Part shown: piece after piece, positions 24,672 through 32,204 of the stretch
How positions within the stretch are numbered: the first letter of the stretch is position 1
How the letters are laid out: each line of letters opens with the position of its first letter
Assembly: GCA_964608745.1 (NCBI GenBank)
Contig: CAZSPC010000003.1
Location: forward strand, 1-53,738
Reading direction: 5' to 3'
From: UBA12079 sp964608745
GTDB lineage: Bacteria > Patescibacteriota > Minisyncoccia > Phycocordibacterales > UBA12079
DNA: 53,738 nt
The notes under the pieces: model-generated
The model's database searches: none
The model's input: only the letters and a program-made list of their open reading frames with translations
Told to the model about the DNA's origin: nothing
Made by a program: the position numbers and the translations under genes

Positions 24672-25052
24672 ATGAAAGACTTTGATAGCTGGAACGTAAA
24701 AAAGAAACTAATTAATAGCAACAAGCCGAGACTGTATACTGTACGTGAAATTTGGTGGTGTAGCCTTGGAATAAATGTTGGTTCTGAACAGGATGGGGGT
24801 GGTGAAGAGTTTTTGCGACCAGTACTTATTTTGCGTTCTTTTGGAGCAAATTCCTGTTTAGTTATCCCTTTAACCAAATCGACCCATAAACATTTATTAA
24901 GAATACCGCTTGGAGTAATTGATGGAGAAAATGCTACGGTGATCTTGTCTCAAATGAAGGTGGTTGATACTAGACGCTTGGTTGAAAAGATTGGTTTTTT
25001 AGATAAAGAAAAATTTGCCGAAATAAGAAAAGCCGTTAAAAAATTATTTTAA
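24672..25052 (+). CDS. PemK/MazF-family toxin-like protein
   Basis: 126 residues with the PemK/MazF (SH3-like barrel) pattern: IWWCSLGINVGSEQDGGGEE, FLRPVLILRSFGANSCLVIP, LTKSTHKHL, and VILSQMKVVDTRRLVEKIG. Family members are mRNA-cleaving endoribonucleases. No antitoxin gene is adjacent; the exonuclease gene 9 nt upstream is not an antitoxin. It may be an orphan, controlled from elsewhere, or may have another RNA-related role. The start codon lacks a ribosome binding site. Confidence 0.75.
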   Translation: MKDFDSWNVKKKLINSNKPRLYTVREIWWCSLGINVGSEQDGGGEEFLRPVLILRSFGANSCLVIPLTKSTHKHLLRIPLGVIDGENATVILSQMKVVDTRRLVEKIGFLDKEKFAEIRKAVKKLF

Positions 25053-25136
25053 CGACTCTTCTTGTAAATTTTCTCCCCCTTACGGGGGTAAGGCCGAAGC
25101 CACTTGTATCTATAATGGTAACAAACATAAAAAAAA

Positions 25137-25856
25137 ATGCAACTTATATCTGTAAAAAACCTAGAAAAAGTATTTGATGACGAAGGTGGAAAAACCTTCG
25201 CTGTTCGAGGTATTTCTTTTAATATCGATAAAGGTGAGTTTGTAGCGATTATGGGACCGTCCGGTTCGGGTAAATCAACACTTTTACACATGCTGAGTTT
25301 TTTAGACAAACCAACTGGTGGAGAATATTTTTTCGGAGGAAAGCTTTCTCAAAATTATACAGGAGACGAATTGGCTCATTTAAGAAACGAAGAGATTGGT
25401 TTTATTTTTCAATCATTTAATCTTTTGCCAAAAACAACTGTTTTAGATAATGTGAAATTACCTTTGTATTACTCGGGTATTGCTGAATCAAAATGGGACG
25501 ATATGGCGAGGCGAGCGATTGAATCTGTTGGGTTAACCCATAGAATAAATCATGAATCTCAACAACTCTCAGTTGGGGAAAAACAAAGAGCATCAATTGC
25601 TCGTGCTTTGGTAACTGATCCGGAAATTATTTTTGCTGATGAGCCAACTGGAAACCTTGATTCAAAATCAGGGGGAATTGTGATGGATATTATTAAGAAA
25701 TTATTTTACAAAGGAAAGACAATTGTTTTGATTACTCACGAAACTTATACGGCTGAATATGCTGAGAGAATTATTCGAATTAAGGATGGAAAAGTTGAAT
25801 CTGACGAGAAGATTGATAAGGATAAGGTGCGTCAGACAGGAGAATTCAGGAAATAA
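25137..25856 (+). CDS. ABC transporter ATP-binding protein, MacB/LolD type
   Basis: 239-residue ATPase subunit. Walker A GPSGSGKST, Q-loop FQSFNLLPKT, signature LSVGEKQRASIARAL (Val in place of the usual second Gly), Walker B IIFADEPTGNLD and the switch His in VLITHE are all present. The QSFNLLP and EPTGNLD phrases are typical of the MacB/LolD/FtsE branch that works with FtsX-like permeases. It should energise export together with the permease at 26582 and the adaptor at 22477. No ribosome binding site precedes the ATG. Confidence 0.93.
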   Translation: MQLISVKNLEKVFDDEGGKTFAVRGISFNIDKGEFVAIMGPSGSGKSTLLHMLSFLDKPTGGEYFFGGKLSQNYTGDELAHLRNEEIGFIFQSFNLLPKTTVLDNVKLPLYYSGIAESKWDDMARRAIESVGLTHRINHESQQLSVGEKQRASIARALVTDPEIIFADEPTGNLDSKSGGIVMDIIKKLFYKGKTIVLITHETYTAEYAERIIRIKDGKVESDEKIDKDKVRQTGEFRK

Positions 25857-25949
25857 TTCTAAAATTTATTAAATTCGACAGCTTGCGAAATAATTTTTTA
25901 CAAAACAAAGTAGAGCTCCATCTGATTTTGGAATTATTTAAATTTAAAG

Positions 25950-26423
25950 ATGAAAATAAATAAAGAAAAATTTAAATCACAGAAACAAAAAGCAGAGGAA
26001 TTTTATAAAAATATAAATTCTGTATATTGTCCTTATTTTAAAGAACATGTTAGTTTCAATGCGCGGGGGTTAGAGCACTTAAAATTTCAAAGAAAAAATC
26101 ATGCAAGATCTAGGAGCGATCAATATATTCGATTAAAACTATTACATTTGGCTTCAGAAATTATAAAATTATCTAAAACCGTACAAGGTATTTCTAGTAA
26201 AAAAGCTTTTGAAACTATTCGAAGTAATAATAGGAATGAAAGAAAACTTGTTGATGTAAAATACTTTGAATTTGTTGCTGTTATTGACGAGGTTCGGATT
26301 AGGGTGATTGCAAAACAAGCTGAGAATTCACCAAAATATTTTTGGAGCATAATTCCATTCTGGAAAATGAATAAAACAAACAATAAAAGGAAAATTTACA
26401 GCGGGAATCCTGAGGAGGATTAA
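25950..26423 (+). CDS. Hypothetical protein, possibly a small nuclease or toxin domain
   Basis: 157 residues. The middle part, SVYCPYFKEHVSFNARGLEH and later VIDEVRIRVIAKQAENSPKY followed by FWSIIPFW, has the look of BECR-fold (barnase/EndoU/RelE-like) phage or toxin nucleases, with a conserved His after a strand and a closing 'S-I-I' strand; this is only a resemblance. No membrane segment. It splits the ATPase and permease genes of the export system. No ribosome binding site. No antitoxin partner is visible. Confidence 0.55.
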   Translation: MKINKEKFKSQKQKAEEFYKNINSVYCPYFKEHVSFNARGLEHLKFQRKNHARSRSDQYIRLKLLHLASEIIKLSKTVQGISSKKAFETIRSNNRNERKLVDVKYFEFVAVIDEVRIRVIAKQAENSPKYFWSIIPFWKMNKTNNKRKIYSGNPEED

Positions 26424-26458
26424 ACAACAAAAAATACCGCCGAAGCGATATTTTTTGA

Positions 26459-26547
26459 TGTTACTTGGCTACGGTTTGGATAAACATTGACCATGAGAGG
26501 GCAAGCCCATCCAAGTAACGTACACATTGTAAACAAATTGTTTACAA
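26459..26547. repeat. Two inverted repeats before the permease gene
   Basis: GTTACTTGG (26459-26467) faces CCAAGTAAC (26511-26519). Then TTGTAAAC / GTTTACAA (26527-26547) forms a tight palindrome. They could be operators or a leader structure for the permease gene at 26582. Confidence 0.5.
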
Positions 26548-26581
26548 AAAACAAGAGGGGTTATCAACATAATCAAAAAAC

Positions 26582-27826
26582 ATGAAAATAAACCACCTAT
26601 ACAAAACATCAATAACCGGTTTGCGGACAAATATGGTTCGGTCGCTTTTGACTGTGCTTGGAATTGTGATTGGTATTTCATCTATTATTCTTATCTTTTC
26701 TATCGGAAAAGGGGCAGAAAATTTAATTCTCGATCAACTTGGTGGGATGGGTGTTGAAACTATCGTGATTCGTCCCGGGCAAGAACCACAAGGTTTTTCT
26801 GACTTTGCCGAAGCACTCTTTCAAGATTCTCTCAAAACAAAAGATGTAGAAGCATTGATGAGAAAAGAAAATGTACCTCATCTAGCCCAAGTTGCTCCTG
26901 CTGTGATGGTTCCAGGATCTGTGTCCTACAAAAATGAATCATTCAAATCATTTAATTTTGGTTGGTCAGCTAGTTTGATGAACGAGATGTATGGAGCAGA
27001 AATAGAACAAGGAGAAATTTTTGGCGAAAGGGAAATTCGAAATAAATCTAGCGTGGCAATCATCGGATCTGATGTTCGAGATGAACTTTTCCCATACGAT
27101 GACCCAATTGGTAAAAATATAAAAATTAAAGAAAGAAATTTCAAAGTAATCGGTGTGCTGGCTCCTCGTGGTTCTATTTCTGGATTTAATATTGACGAGG
27201 TTGTAGTGATTCCTTATTCAACCGCTCAAAAATATTTATTGGGAATTGATTATTATCATGAAATTATTTTGAAAGCAGATAGTCCGGAAAATGTTGATGT
27301 CACTGTTCGTGATATTGAAAGAACTTTACGAGAAAGACACGATATTACCGATCCTTCAAAAGATGATTTCTTTGTGATTACTCAAGAGGGAATGATTGAA
27401 CAAATCGGTGTAATTTTATCTGTTCTGACACTTTTCTTGTCGGCTGTTGTTGGAATTGCTCTTGTTGTTGGTGGAGTGGGAGTGATGAATATTATGCTTG
27501 TATCGGTGACAGAAAGGACAAAAGAGGTAGGGCTTAGAAAAGCTGTTGGTGCAACTGATAAAGATATTATGACCCAGTTTTTATTTGAAGCAGTAGTATT
27601 GACAGTTGCTGGTGGAATTATTGGAATTTTAGTTGGAGCTTTTCTGGCTTTCTTAACCGCAATTATTTTAACTAATTTTGCAGGTTTAGATTGGTCATTT
27701 AGTTTTTCATTCTGGGCGGCTCTTCTTGGTATTATTGTCTCTGGAATGATCGGTATTATTTTTGGAATTTATCCGGCCCGAAAAGCATCTCAAAAAAGCC
27801 CAATAGAAGCTTTAAGGTACGAGTAG
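26582..27826 (+). CDS. ABC transporter permease, MacB/FtsX type
   Basis: 414-residue permease. One N-terminal membrane helix (about residues 20-42, LLTVLGIVIGISSIILIFSI), an extracytoplasmic MacB-type periplasmic core domain of about 230 residues, then three C-terminal helices: LTLFLSAVVGIALVVGGVGV, AVVLTVAGGIIGILVGAFLA, and FWAALLGIIVSGMIGIIFGI. The TERTKEVGLRKAVGA loop between helices is the FtsX-family hallmark, and the ending GIYPARKASQKSPIEALRYE is diagnostic. With the ATPase and the adaptor it forms a tripartite exporter; in a cell without outer membrane it may send lipids, peptides or drugs out through the single membrane. Confidence 0.92.
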   Translation: MKINHLYKTSITGLRTNMVRSLLTVLGIVIGISSIILIFSIGKGAENLILDQLGGMGVETIVIRPGQEPQGFSDFAEALFQDSLKTKDVEALMRKENVPHLAQVAPAVMVPGSVSYKNESFKSFNFGWSASLMNEMYGAEIEQGEIFGEREIRNKSSVAIIGSDVRDELFPYDDPIGKNIKIKERNFKVIGVLAPRGSISGFNIDEVVVIPYSTAQKYLLGIDYYHEIILKADSPENVDVTVRDIERTLRERHDITDPSKDDFFVITQEGMIEQIGVILSVLTLFLSAVVGIALVVGGVGVMNIMLVSVTERTKEVGLRKAVGATDKDIMTQFLFEAVVLTVAGGIIGILVGAFLAFLTAIILTNFAGLDWSFSFSFWAALLGIIVSGMIGIIFGIYPARKASQKSPIEALRYE

Positions 27827-27831
27827 CTATT

Positions 27832-27865
27832 CGTCATTGTGAAGGCGAAGCCTGTGACAATCCAG
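27832..27865. repeat. GTCATTGCGAG-family repeat, copy 2
   Basis: CGTCATTGTGAAGGCGAAGC then CTGTGACAATCCAG, an inverted-repeat element right after the permease gene. Confidence 0.7.
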
Positions 27866-27987
27866 AAGCAAAAAATAATTAAACCTACAAAAAACTATTG
27901 TTTTTTGAGGACTTTTGTGTTTTAATCTTTGGTGGAAGTGGAAATAGAAAGAGGTTGTAACTGAAAATAAAAAGTAAGGAGACAGAA

Positions 27988-28338
27988 ATGGATATCAAAA
28001 AAAAGATATTAAAATCAGGAATTCTTGATGATCAGAAATTAAAAAGAGCTGTTTTTTATGAACTTTCTTTTGTTATAAAAAAATTTTTAAAACTTCCAAA
28101 AGAAGAAAAAAGAGAAGTTTATACAAAAATTAATTCTGATGATATAAAAATCCGTACTGAAGCACTGCATGTACTTGTCGGTTTAATACTTGATAACTCA
28201 AAAGAGTTAGCCGAATTTGTATCACCAGCTCTTGATTGTTGGATTTTTGTAGATGATAACGGTGAGAAAAAAGCCTATATTTTAGCTTATTTTCTTATTA
28301 ATTTGAATAAAAACCTAACAATCAAAATGCTAACCTGA
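27988..28338 (+). CDS. Hypothetical protein
   Basis: 116 residues, mostly helical, acidic and basic residues mixed; a HEAT-like pair of helices may run through TEALHVLVGLILDNSKELAE. No catalytic motif, signal or membrane helix. AAGGAG lies 6 nt before the ATG. It ends with two consecutive UGA codons and then a terminator, so it is a single-gene unit. The double UGA is good evidence that UGA means stop in this genome. Function unknown. Confidence 0.65.
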   Translation: MDIKKKILKSGILDDQKLKRAVFYELSFVIKKFLKLPKEEKREVYTKINSDDIKIRTEALHVLVGLILDNSKELAEFVSPALDCWIFVDDNGEKKAYILAYFLINLNKNLTIKMLT

Positions 28339-28346
28339 TGATTTTT

Positions 28347-28382
28347 AAGAACCTATGCAGAGTTTTGCCTAGGTTCTTTTTA
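28347..28382 (+). terminator. Intrinsic terminator
   Basis: AAGAACCTA / TAGGTTCTT stem, loop of about 13 nt, T-run. Confidence 0.8.
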
Positions 28383-28430
28383 ATGCTAAAATTATACAAA
28401 TTTACAAACTTTTTAAGTTTAATTAAATAA

Positions 28431-28528
28431 ACATCTAGGAGCAAGAACCTTAAAGGGAGAACAAGATGGATTTTCGCGAAGCGAAAATCTATCACTTAAC
28501 CCTTAACCCTTATTCCTAAGTCCTAAAT
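28431..28528. repeat. Heptamer arm-core-arm element before the Nudix gene
   Basis: Right arm 28494-28528: ACTTAAC, CCTTAAC, CCTTATT, CCTAAGT, CCTAAAT. Core 28469-28489: GATTTTCGC-GAA-GCGAAAATC, perfect. A degenerate left arm around 28434-28465 still resembles the inverted right arm (TAGGA, GGGAGAACAAG). The Nudix ATG follows 2 nt after the right arm. Confidence 0.8.
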
Positions 28529-28530
28529 AT

Positions 28531-29007
28531 ATGAATAAAGAACTACATCGCATAGCACTCACTGCTATTATTCACAAAAATGAAGACGATAAAATTAAGT
28601 ATCTTATTACCAAAAGGTCAGAGGATAAAAAAGCCTTTCCGGGAAAATGGACTGTGCCGGGTGGTGGTTTAGAAACTGATGACTATATCAACTTAAAGCC
28701 AACCACGGACACAGGTCATTGGTATAATGCTATTGAAAACGCTTTGAGGAGGGAGGTGTTAGAGGAAGTAAATGTAAAAGTGGGGGAGTTAAGCTATCTT
28801 TTAGATATTGCTTTTATTCGACCAGATGATGTGCCGGTTGTTATTTTAAGTTACTACGGACCGTATGAATCAGGCGAAGTAGAACTCGATGAAGATTCCG
28901 CTGAATATGCTTGGGTAACATATGAAGAGGCGAAAGGGTATGACTTAATTGATGGAATATTGGGAGAAATTGAAATGGTGGAAAAAGAACTGAATAAAAA
29001 ATGTTAA
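28531..29007 (+). CDS. Nudix hydrolase
   Basis: 158-residue Nudix-fold enzyme, hydrolysing a nucleoside diphosphate linked to some moiety X. The Nudix box is split: GGGLETDD comes first and, after about 20 extra residues (NLKPTTDTGHWYNAIE), the REVLEEVNVKVG end. The catalytic REVLEE glutamates are intact. Substrate cannot be read; oxidised nucleotides, (di)adenosine polyphosphates or sugar nucleotides are possible. The ATG has no ribosome binding site and is preceded directly by a heptamer arm. Confidence 0.88.
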   Translation: MNKELHRIALTAIIHKNEDDKIKYLITKRSEDKKAFPGKWTVPGGGLETDDYINLKPTTDTGHWYNAIENALRREVLEEVNVKVGELSYLLDIAFIRPDDVPVVILSYYGPYESGEVELDEDSAEYAWVTYEEAKGYDLIDGILGEIEMVEKELNKKC

Positions 29008-29031
29008 AATAATAATCAGAATTGAATCAAA

Positions 29032-29225
29032 GGCAAGTAGCAATGTCTTTTTCCGAAAGTGGGTTGAGCTTGAGTACCTCAACGAACTGCTTGGGTAGAA
29101 GTTCTCTTTGGTATACATAATATTATGCAAAATAACAAGTCGCGACTGATCACCAAAGTCAAGAACCTCGTTTGCTACGATGCCTTGCTGTGCTTTCTTT
29201 CTCCTGAGCACAGCAGGGTATTTTT
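29032..29225 (+). ncRNA. Candidate structured RNA with its own terminator
   Basis: About 190 nt between the Nudix and nuclease genes. GGCA-A-GTAGCAA (29032-29043) pairs with TTGCTAC-GA-TGCC (29172-29184). Inside, GTTCT-CTTTGG (29101-29111) pairs with CCAAAG-TCA-AGAAC (29153-29166), enclosing palindromes ATAATATTAT and AGTCGCGACT. GTTGAG / CTCAAC makes another hairpin near 29063-29083. It ends at a terminator TGCTGTGCT / AGCACAGCA (29186-29215) with T-rich tail. No 6S, tmRNA, SRP or RNase P signature was recognised. No convincing promoter seen; it could be a leader or a processed RNA. Confidence 0.5.
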
Positions 29226-29226
29226 G
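29186..29226 (+). terminator. Intrinsic terminator after the candidate RNA
   Basis: 9-bp stem, 12-nt loop, then TATTTTTGTTTT. Confidence 0.8.
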
Positions 29227-29234
29227 TTTTGAGG

Positions 29235-29243
29235 TGTTATAAT
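29235..29243 (+). promoter_or_regulatory. Extended -10 promoter of the nuclease gene
   Basis: TG-T-TATAAT (TG 29235-29236, TATAAT 29238-29243). It covers the ATG at 29242 and lies 7 nt before the ATG at 29251, so the transcript should be leaderless from 29251. Confidence 0.6.
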
Positions 29244-29250
29244 GAAATAT

Positions 29251-30000
29251 ATGAGCAAGTTTTATAACCCCAAAAGAAAAACAAACCTATTCGACCAAAA
29301 CTCAGACAGGCCATTTAAACTTAGTCGTTCTAAGGTTGATTTGTTTTTGAATTGCCCAAGATGTTTTTATTTAGATAGAAAATTAGGGATTGGGCGACCG
29401 CCAGGATTTCCTTTTAATTTAAACTCTGCTGTTGATCATCTACTAAAAAAAGAATTTGATATTTACCGAGCTGAGGAAAATTCTCACCCATTGATGGAGA
29501 ATTATGAAATTGATGCTGTTCCTTTTCAACACGAAGAAATGGATAATTGGCGAAACAATTTTAAAGGAGTTCAATATCATCATGATCTAACTAATTTTCT
29601 TGTTTTTGGTGCGATTGATGATATTTGGGTAAATAAAAATGGAGAATTAATTGTAGTTGACTATAAAGCAACCAGCAAAGATGGTGAAATTACACTAGAC
29701 GCGGAATGGCAAATTGGTTACAAAAGGCAAATGGAAATTTATCAATGGCTTTTACGAAAAAATGGATTTAAGGTGTCTGAAACAGGTTACTTTGTTTATG
29801 CAAATGGCATCAAAGACAAAGAAGCCTTTGATGCAAAATTAGAATTCGATGTGAAAATAATTCCATATAAAGGCGATGATAGTTGGGTGGAAGATACTTT
29901 GGTAAAGGCTCATGAATGTTTAACAGATGACAAAATTCCAGAGGCCGGAAAAGACTGCGATTTTTGTGCCTATTGTAATGTAATAAATAAAATTAAATAA
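29251..30000 (+). CDS. PD-(D/E)XK nuclease family protein (Cas4/RecB-like)
   Basis: 249 residues. LSRSKVDLFLNCPRCFYLDR is the N-terminal helix of the RecB/Cas4 nuclease family with a first cysteine pair. The active site is GAIDDIWVN ... LIVVDYKAT (D, then D-x-K), and QIGYKRQMEIYQWLL gives the Q-Y helix. The C-terminal DCDFCAYC supplies cysteines that could, with the first ones, bind an iron-sulphur cluster as in Cas4/AddB. No cas genes or CRISPR array are in the window, so it is a stand-alone nuclease. The ATG at 29242 lies inside the -10 box; 29251 is preferred. Confidence 0.82.
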   Translation: MSKFYNPKRKTNLFDQNSDRPFKLSRSKVDLFLNCPRCFYLDRKLGIGRPPGFPFNLNSAVDHLLKKEFDIYRAEENSHPLMENYEIDAVPFQHEEMDNWRNNFKGVQYHHDLTNFLVFGAIDDIWVNKNGELIVVDYKATSKDGEITLDAEWQIGYKRQMEIYQWLLRKNGFKVSETGYFVYANGIKDKEAFDAKLEFDVKIIPYKGDDSWVEDTLVKAHECLTDDKIPEAGKDCDFCAYCNVINKIK

Positions 30001-30034
30001 ACGGTCCGTCAGCTGACGGACCGTTTATTTTTTG
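29999..30034. terminator. Palindromic terminator with CCGTCAGCTGACGG core
   Basis: AAACGGTCCGTCAG / CTGACGGACCGTTT, perfect, followed by TATTTTTTG. The same core occurs at 32132, 48591 and 48668. Confidence 0.85.
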
Positions 30035-30050
30035 TTTGTTTTTGGTCAAA

Positions 30051-30091
30051 AAATGCTATAAACTAATGACTATCAACTAAAAACTATAAAT
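30051..30091. repeat. Heptamer right arm before alaS
   Basis: AAATGCT, ATAAACT, AATGACT, ATCAACT, AAAAACT, then ATAAAT and the alaS ATG with no gap. The left arm is not seen; the palindrome at 30006-30019 lies 30 nt upstream. Confidence 0.78.
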
Positions 30092-31918
30092 ATGCAATCA
30101 AAAGAAATTAGGCAAAAATTTTTAGACTTTTTTGAGAAAAGAGGACATGCGATAATTCCCTCCGCTTCTTTAATTCCAGAAAATGATCCGTCAGTGCTTT
30201 TTAATACTGCTGGAATGCAACCGCTTGTTCCTTATCTTTTAGGCGAAAAATATCCAGCGGGCAATAGAATTGCCAATGTTCAGAAATGTGTAAGAACAAC
30301 GGATATCGATGAGGTTGGAGATAATACCCACCTAACTTTCTTTGAAATGCTCGGGAATTGGTCTCTTGGGGATTATTTTAAAAAAGAAGCAATTAATTGG
30401 TCTTATGAATTTTTGACTGATAAAGAAGAAGGACTTGGTCTTGATCCGAAAAGACTGTATGTGACTGTTTTTGAGGGAAACGAAGACGCACCGAGAGATG
30501 AAGAAGCGTTTGAAATTTGGAAAGAAATTTTTGAGAAAGCTGGGCTTGATCCCAAAAAAAGAATTTTCTTTATGGACGCTGATTCAAACTGGTGGAGTCC
30601 GGGGGATAATGGTCCTTGTGGGCCTGATTCTGAAATGTTTTATGATGTTACAGGTGAATTGACTAATGGAATGACAAAAGAAGAGTTTGTAAAAACTGAC
30701 GATGAACAAAAAATTGTAGAAGTGTGGAATGATGTGTTTATGGAGTACGAGAAAAGGGATGGTAAAGTCGTAGGTAAATTGGATCAGCAAAATGTTGATA
30801 CCGGAGCAGGTTTAGAAAGGTTAGCAGTGATGATGCAGGGAAAGAAATCGGTTTTTGAAACAGATCTTTTTTCTCCTACTATTAAGATTATAGAAGGTCA
30901 ATCACAAAAAAAATATGAGTTTGAAAAAGGTGATCTTGGGTTTGATGAAATGCCTGACTGTTGGCTCGTGGATATGAAATCAATGAGAATTATTGCTGAC
31001 CATGTTCGCTCTGCTGTTTTTCTAATTTCTGATGGAGCAGTTCCTTCTAATACTGATGCGGGATATATTTTGAGGAGAATTATAAGACGAGCTATTCGTC
31101 ATATGGATTTGTTAGGTATTGAAGGTGGAAATTTAGTTGATTTGGTTGATGTGGTTATTGATCAGTATGGTGATGTTTATTCAAATATTAAAGAAAAAGC
31201 AGAACAAATCAGAGATGAGATAAAAGCGGAAGAAGAAAAATTTAGGAAAACTTTAAATACAGGATTGAAACAATTAGAAAAAATTTCTGGAGATATTTCA
31301 GGAAAAGATGCCTTTGTTTTGTTTTCAACTTACGGTTTTCCGATTGAGATGACTGAAGAAATTGCGGGCGAGAAAGGGCAAAAAGTCGATAGGGAGGGGT
31401 ATGAAATAGAAATGCAAAAACACCAAGAACTTTCTCGGACAGCATCAGTTGGAAAATTCAAAGGAGGTCTTGGTGGGGATGATGAAAATTCTACCAAATT
31501 ACATACTACTACCCATCTACTACACCAAGCGTTACGAGAGGTTTTAGGAGATAATATAGAACAACGGGGAAGTAACATTACTCCTGATCGATTGAGGTTT
31601 GATTTCTCACATCCGGAAAAAATGACCGATGAGGAGAAAGAACAGGTTGAAAAAATAGTGAACGAAAAAATCCAAGAAGGTTTAGAAATTAAAATGGAGG
31701 AAATGACACCGGAAGAAGCAAGAAAACAAGAGGCCTTGGGAGTATTTCATAATAAATATGGTGATAAGGTAAAAGTTTATTCAATGGGTGATTATTCGAA
31801 AGAGATTTGTGGTGGACCCCATATTACAAATACAGGTGAGCTTGGAAAATTTAAAATCAAAAAAGAACAGGCAAGCTCGGCGGGGGTGAGGAGGATAAAA
31901 GCGATTTTAGAGGAATAA
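30092..31918 (+). CDS. alaS: Alanine-tRNA ligase (short form)
   Basis: Class II synthetase for tRNA-Ala. The catalytic domain starts at once (IRQKFLDFFEKRGHAIIPSA; FNTAGMQPLVPYLLG; NVQKCVRTTDIDEVGDNTHL). The editing domain has HTTTHLLH at about 471-478 and CGGPH at about 574-578. The protein stops there, at 608 residues, so the oligomerisation/C-Ala (DHHA1) part of the usual 870-residue enzyme is absent. ADHVRSAVFLISDGAVPSNT and GYILRRIIRRAIRH are present in the tRNA-recognition domain. It follows a heptamer arm directly, with no ribosome binding site. Confidence 0.95.
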   Translation: MQSKEIRQKFLDFFEKRGHAIIPSASLIPENDPSVLFNTAGMQPLVPYLLGEKYPAGNRIANVQKCVRTTDIDEVGDNTHLTFFEMLGNWSLGDYFKKEAINWSYEFLTDKEEGLGLDPKRLYVTVFEGNEDAPRDEEAFEIWKEIFEKAGLDPKKRIFFMDADSNWWSPGDNGPCGPDSEMFYDVTGELTNGMTKEEFVKTDDEQKIVEVWNDVFMEYEKRDGKVVGKLDQQNVDTGAGLERLAVMMQGKKSVFETDLFSPTIKIIEGQSQKKYEFEKGDLGFDEMPDCWLVDMKSMRIIADHVRSAVFLISDGAVPSNTDAGYILRRIIRRAIRHMDLLGIEGGNLVDLVDVVIDQYGDVYSNIKEKAEQIRDEIKAEEEKFRKTLNTGLKQLEKISGDISGKDAFVLFSTYGFPIEMTEEIAGEKGQKVDREGYEIEMQKHQELSRTASVGKFKGGLGGDDENSTKLHTTTHLLHQALREVLGDNIEQRGSNITPDRLRFDFSHPEKMTDEEKEQVEKIVNEKIQEGLEIKMEEMTPEEARKQEALGVFHNKYGDKVKVYSMGDYSKEICGGPHITNTGELGKFKIKKEQASSAGVRRIKAILEE

Positions 31919-31997
31919 GGAATGAAGGTTTAGGAATAAGTTTTAATCCATTTAAGCCAAAAACAAAAAAATCTAAACGCCTCAACCCGTTGAGCCG

Positions 31998-32096
31998 TTT
32001 ACCCCCACACCTTTCATATCATTAATATAAATATTAAAAATTTGATTAACCGTGCGTTGTCTGAAAGACGATGATATGAAAGGTGTCGGGGGTTTA
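31998..32096 (+). other. Structured element, copy B (ACACCTTT / AAAGGTGT family)
   Basis: Arms 31998-32022 and 32071-32096 pair over about 24 bp with one inserted base. The small hairpin GTCT-GAA-AGAC (32059-32069) and the single G before the right arm match copy A at 892-1029. The helix segment next to AAAGGTGT is ATGATATG here and ATTAGATT in copy A, with matching changes in the other arm. It is 99 nt against 138 nt, the difference being in the AT-rich middle. The rest of 31919-32204 holds a small CTCAAC/GTTGAG hairpin just 5' of it. Confidence 0.6.
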
Positions 32097-32128
32097 GCAT
32101 TTTTATGGCTTTGTTGGGCTACTTAAAA

Positions 32129-32150
32129 GGTCCGTCAGCTGACGGACCGT
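32129..32150. terminator. Palindrome with CCGTCAGCTGACGG core
   Basis: GGTCCGTCAG / CTGACGGACC followed by GTTTAATTT. Weak T-run; it may end alaS or the structured element. Confidence 0.6.
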
Positions 32151-32155
32151 TTAAT

Positions 32156-32204
32156 TTCTACTTTCCACTTTCTACTTTCCACTTTCTACTTTATACTTAA
32201 ATAT
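32156..32204. repeat. Heptamer right arm before the FtsA/PilM-like gene
   Basis: TTCTACT, TTCCACT, TTCTACT, TTCCACT, TTCTACT, TTATACT, TAAATAT, ending exactly at the ATG at 32205. No left arm; the CCGTCAGCTGACGG palindrome lies just upstream, as before alaS. Confidence 0.85.

Noticed and set aside
28945..29211. 88-codon frame on the minus strand across the candidate RNA
   Set aside because: It overlaps the end of the Nudix gene, has no ribosome binding site, and the region is explained by helices and a terminator on the plus strand.
29032..29225. Identification of the candidate RNA as 6S RNA
   Set aside because: It has a closing helix and a bubble-like middle, but the promoter-like bubble pattern of 6S was not evident; left unnamed.
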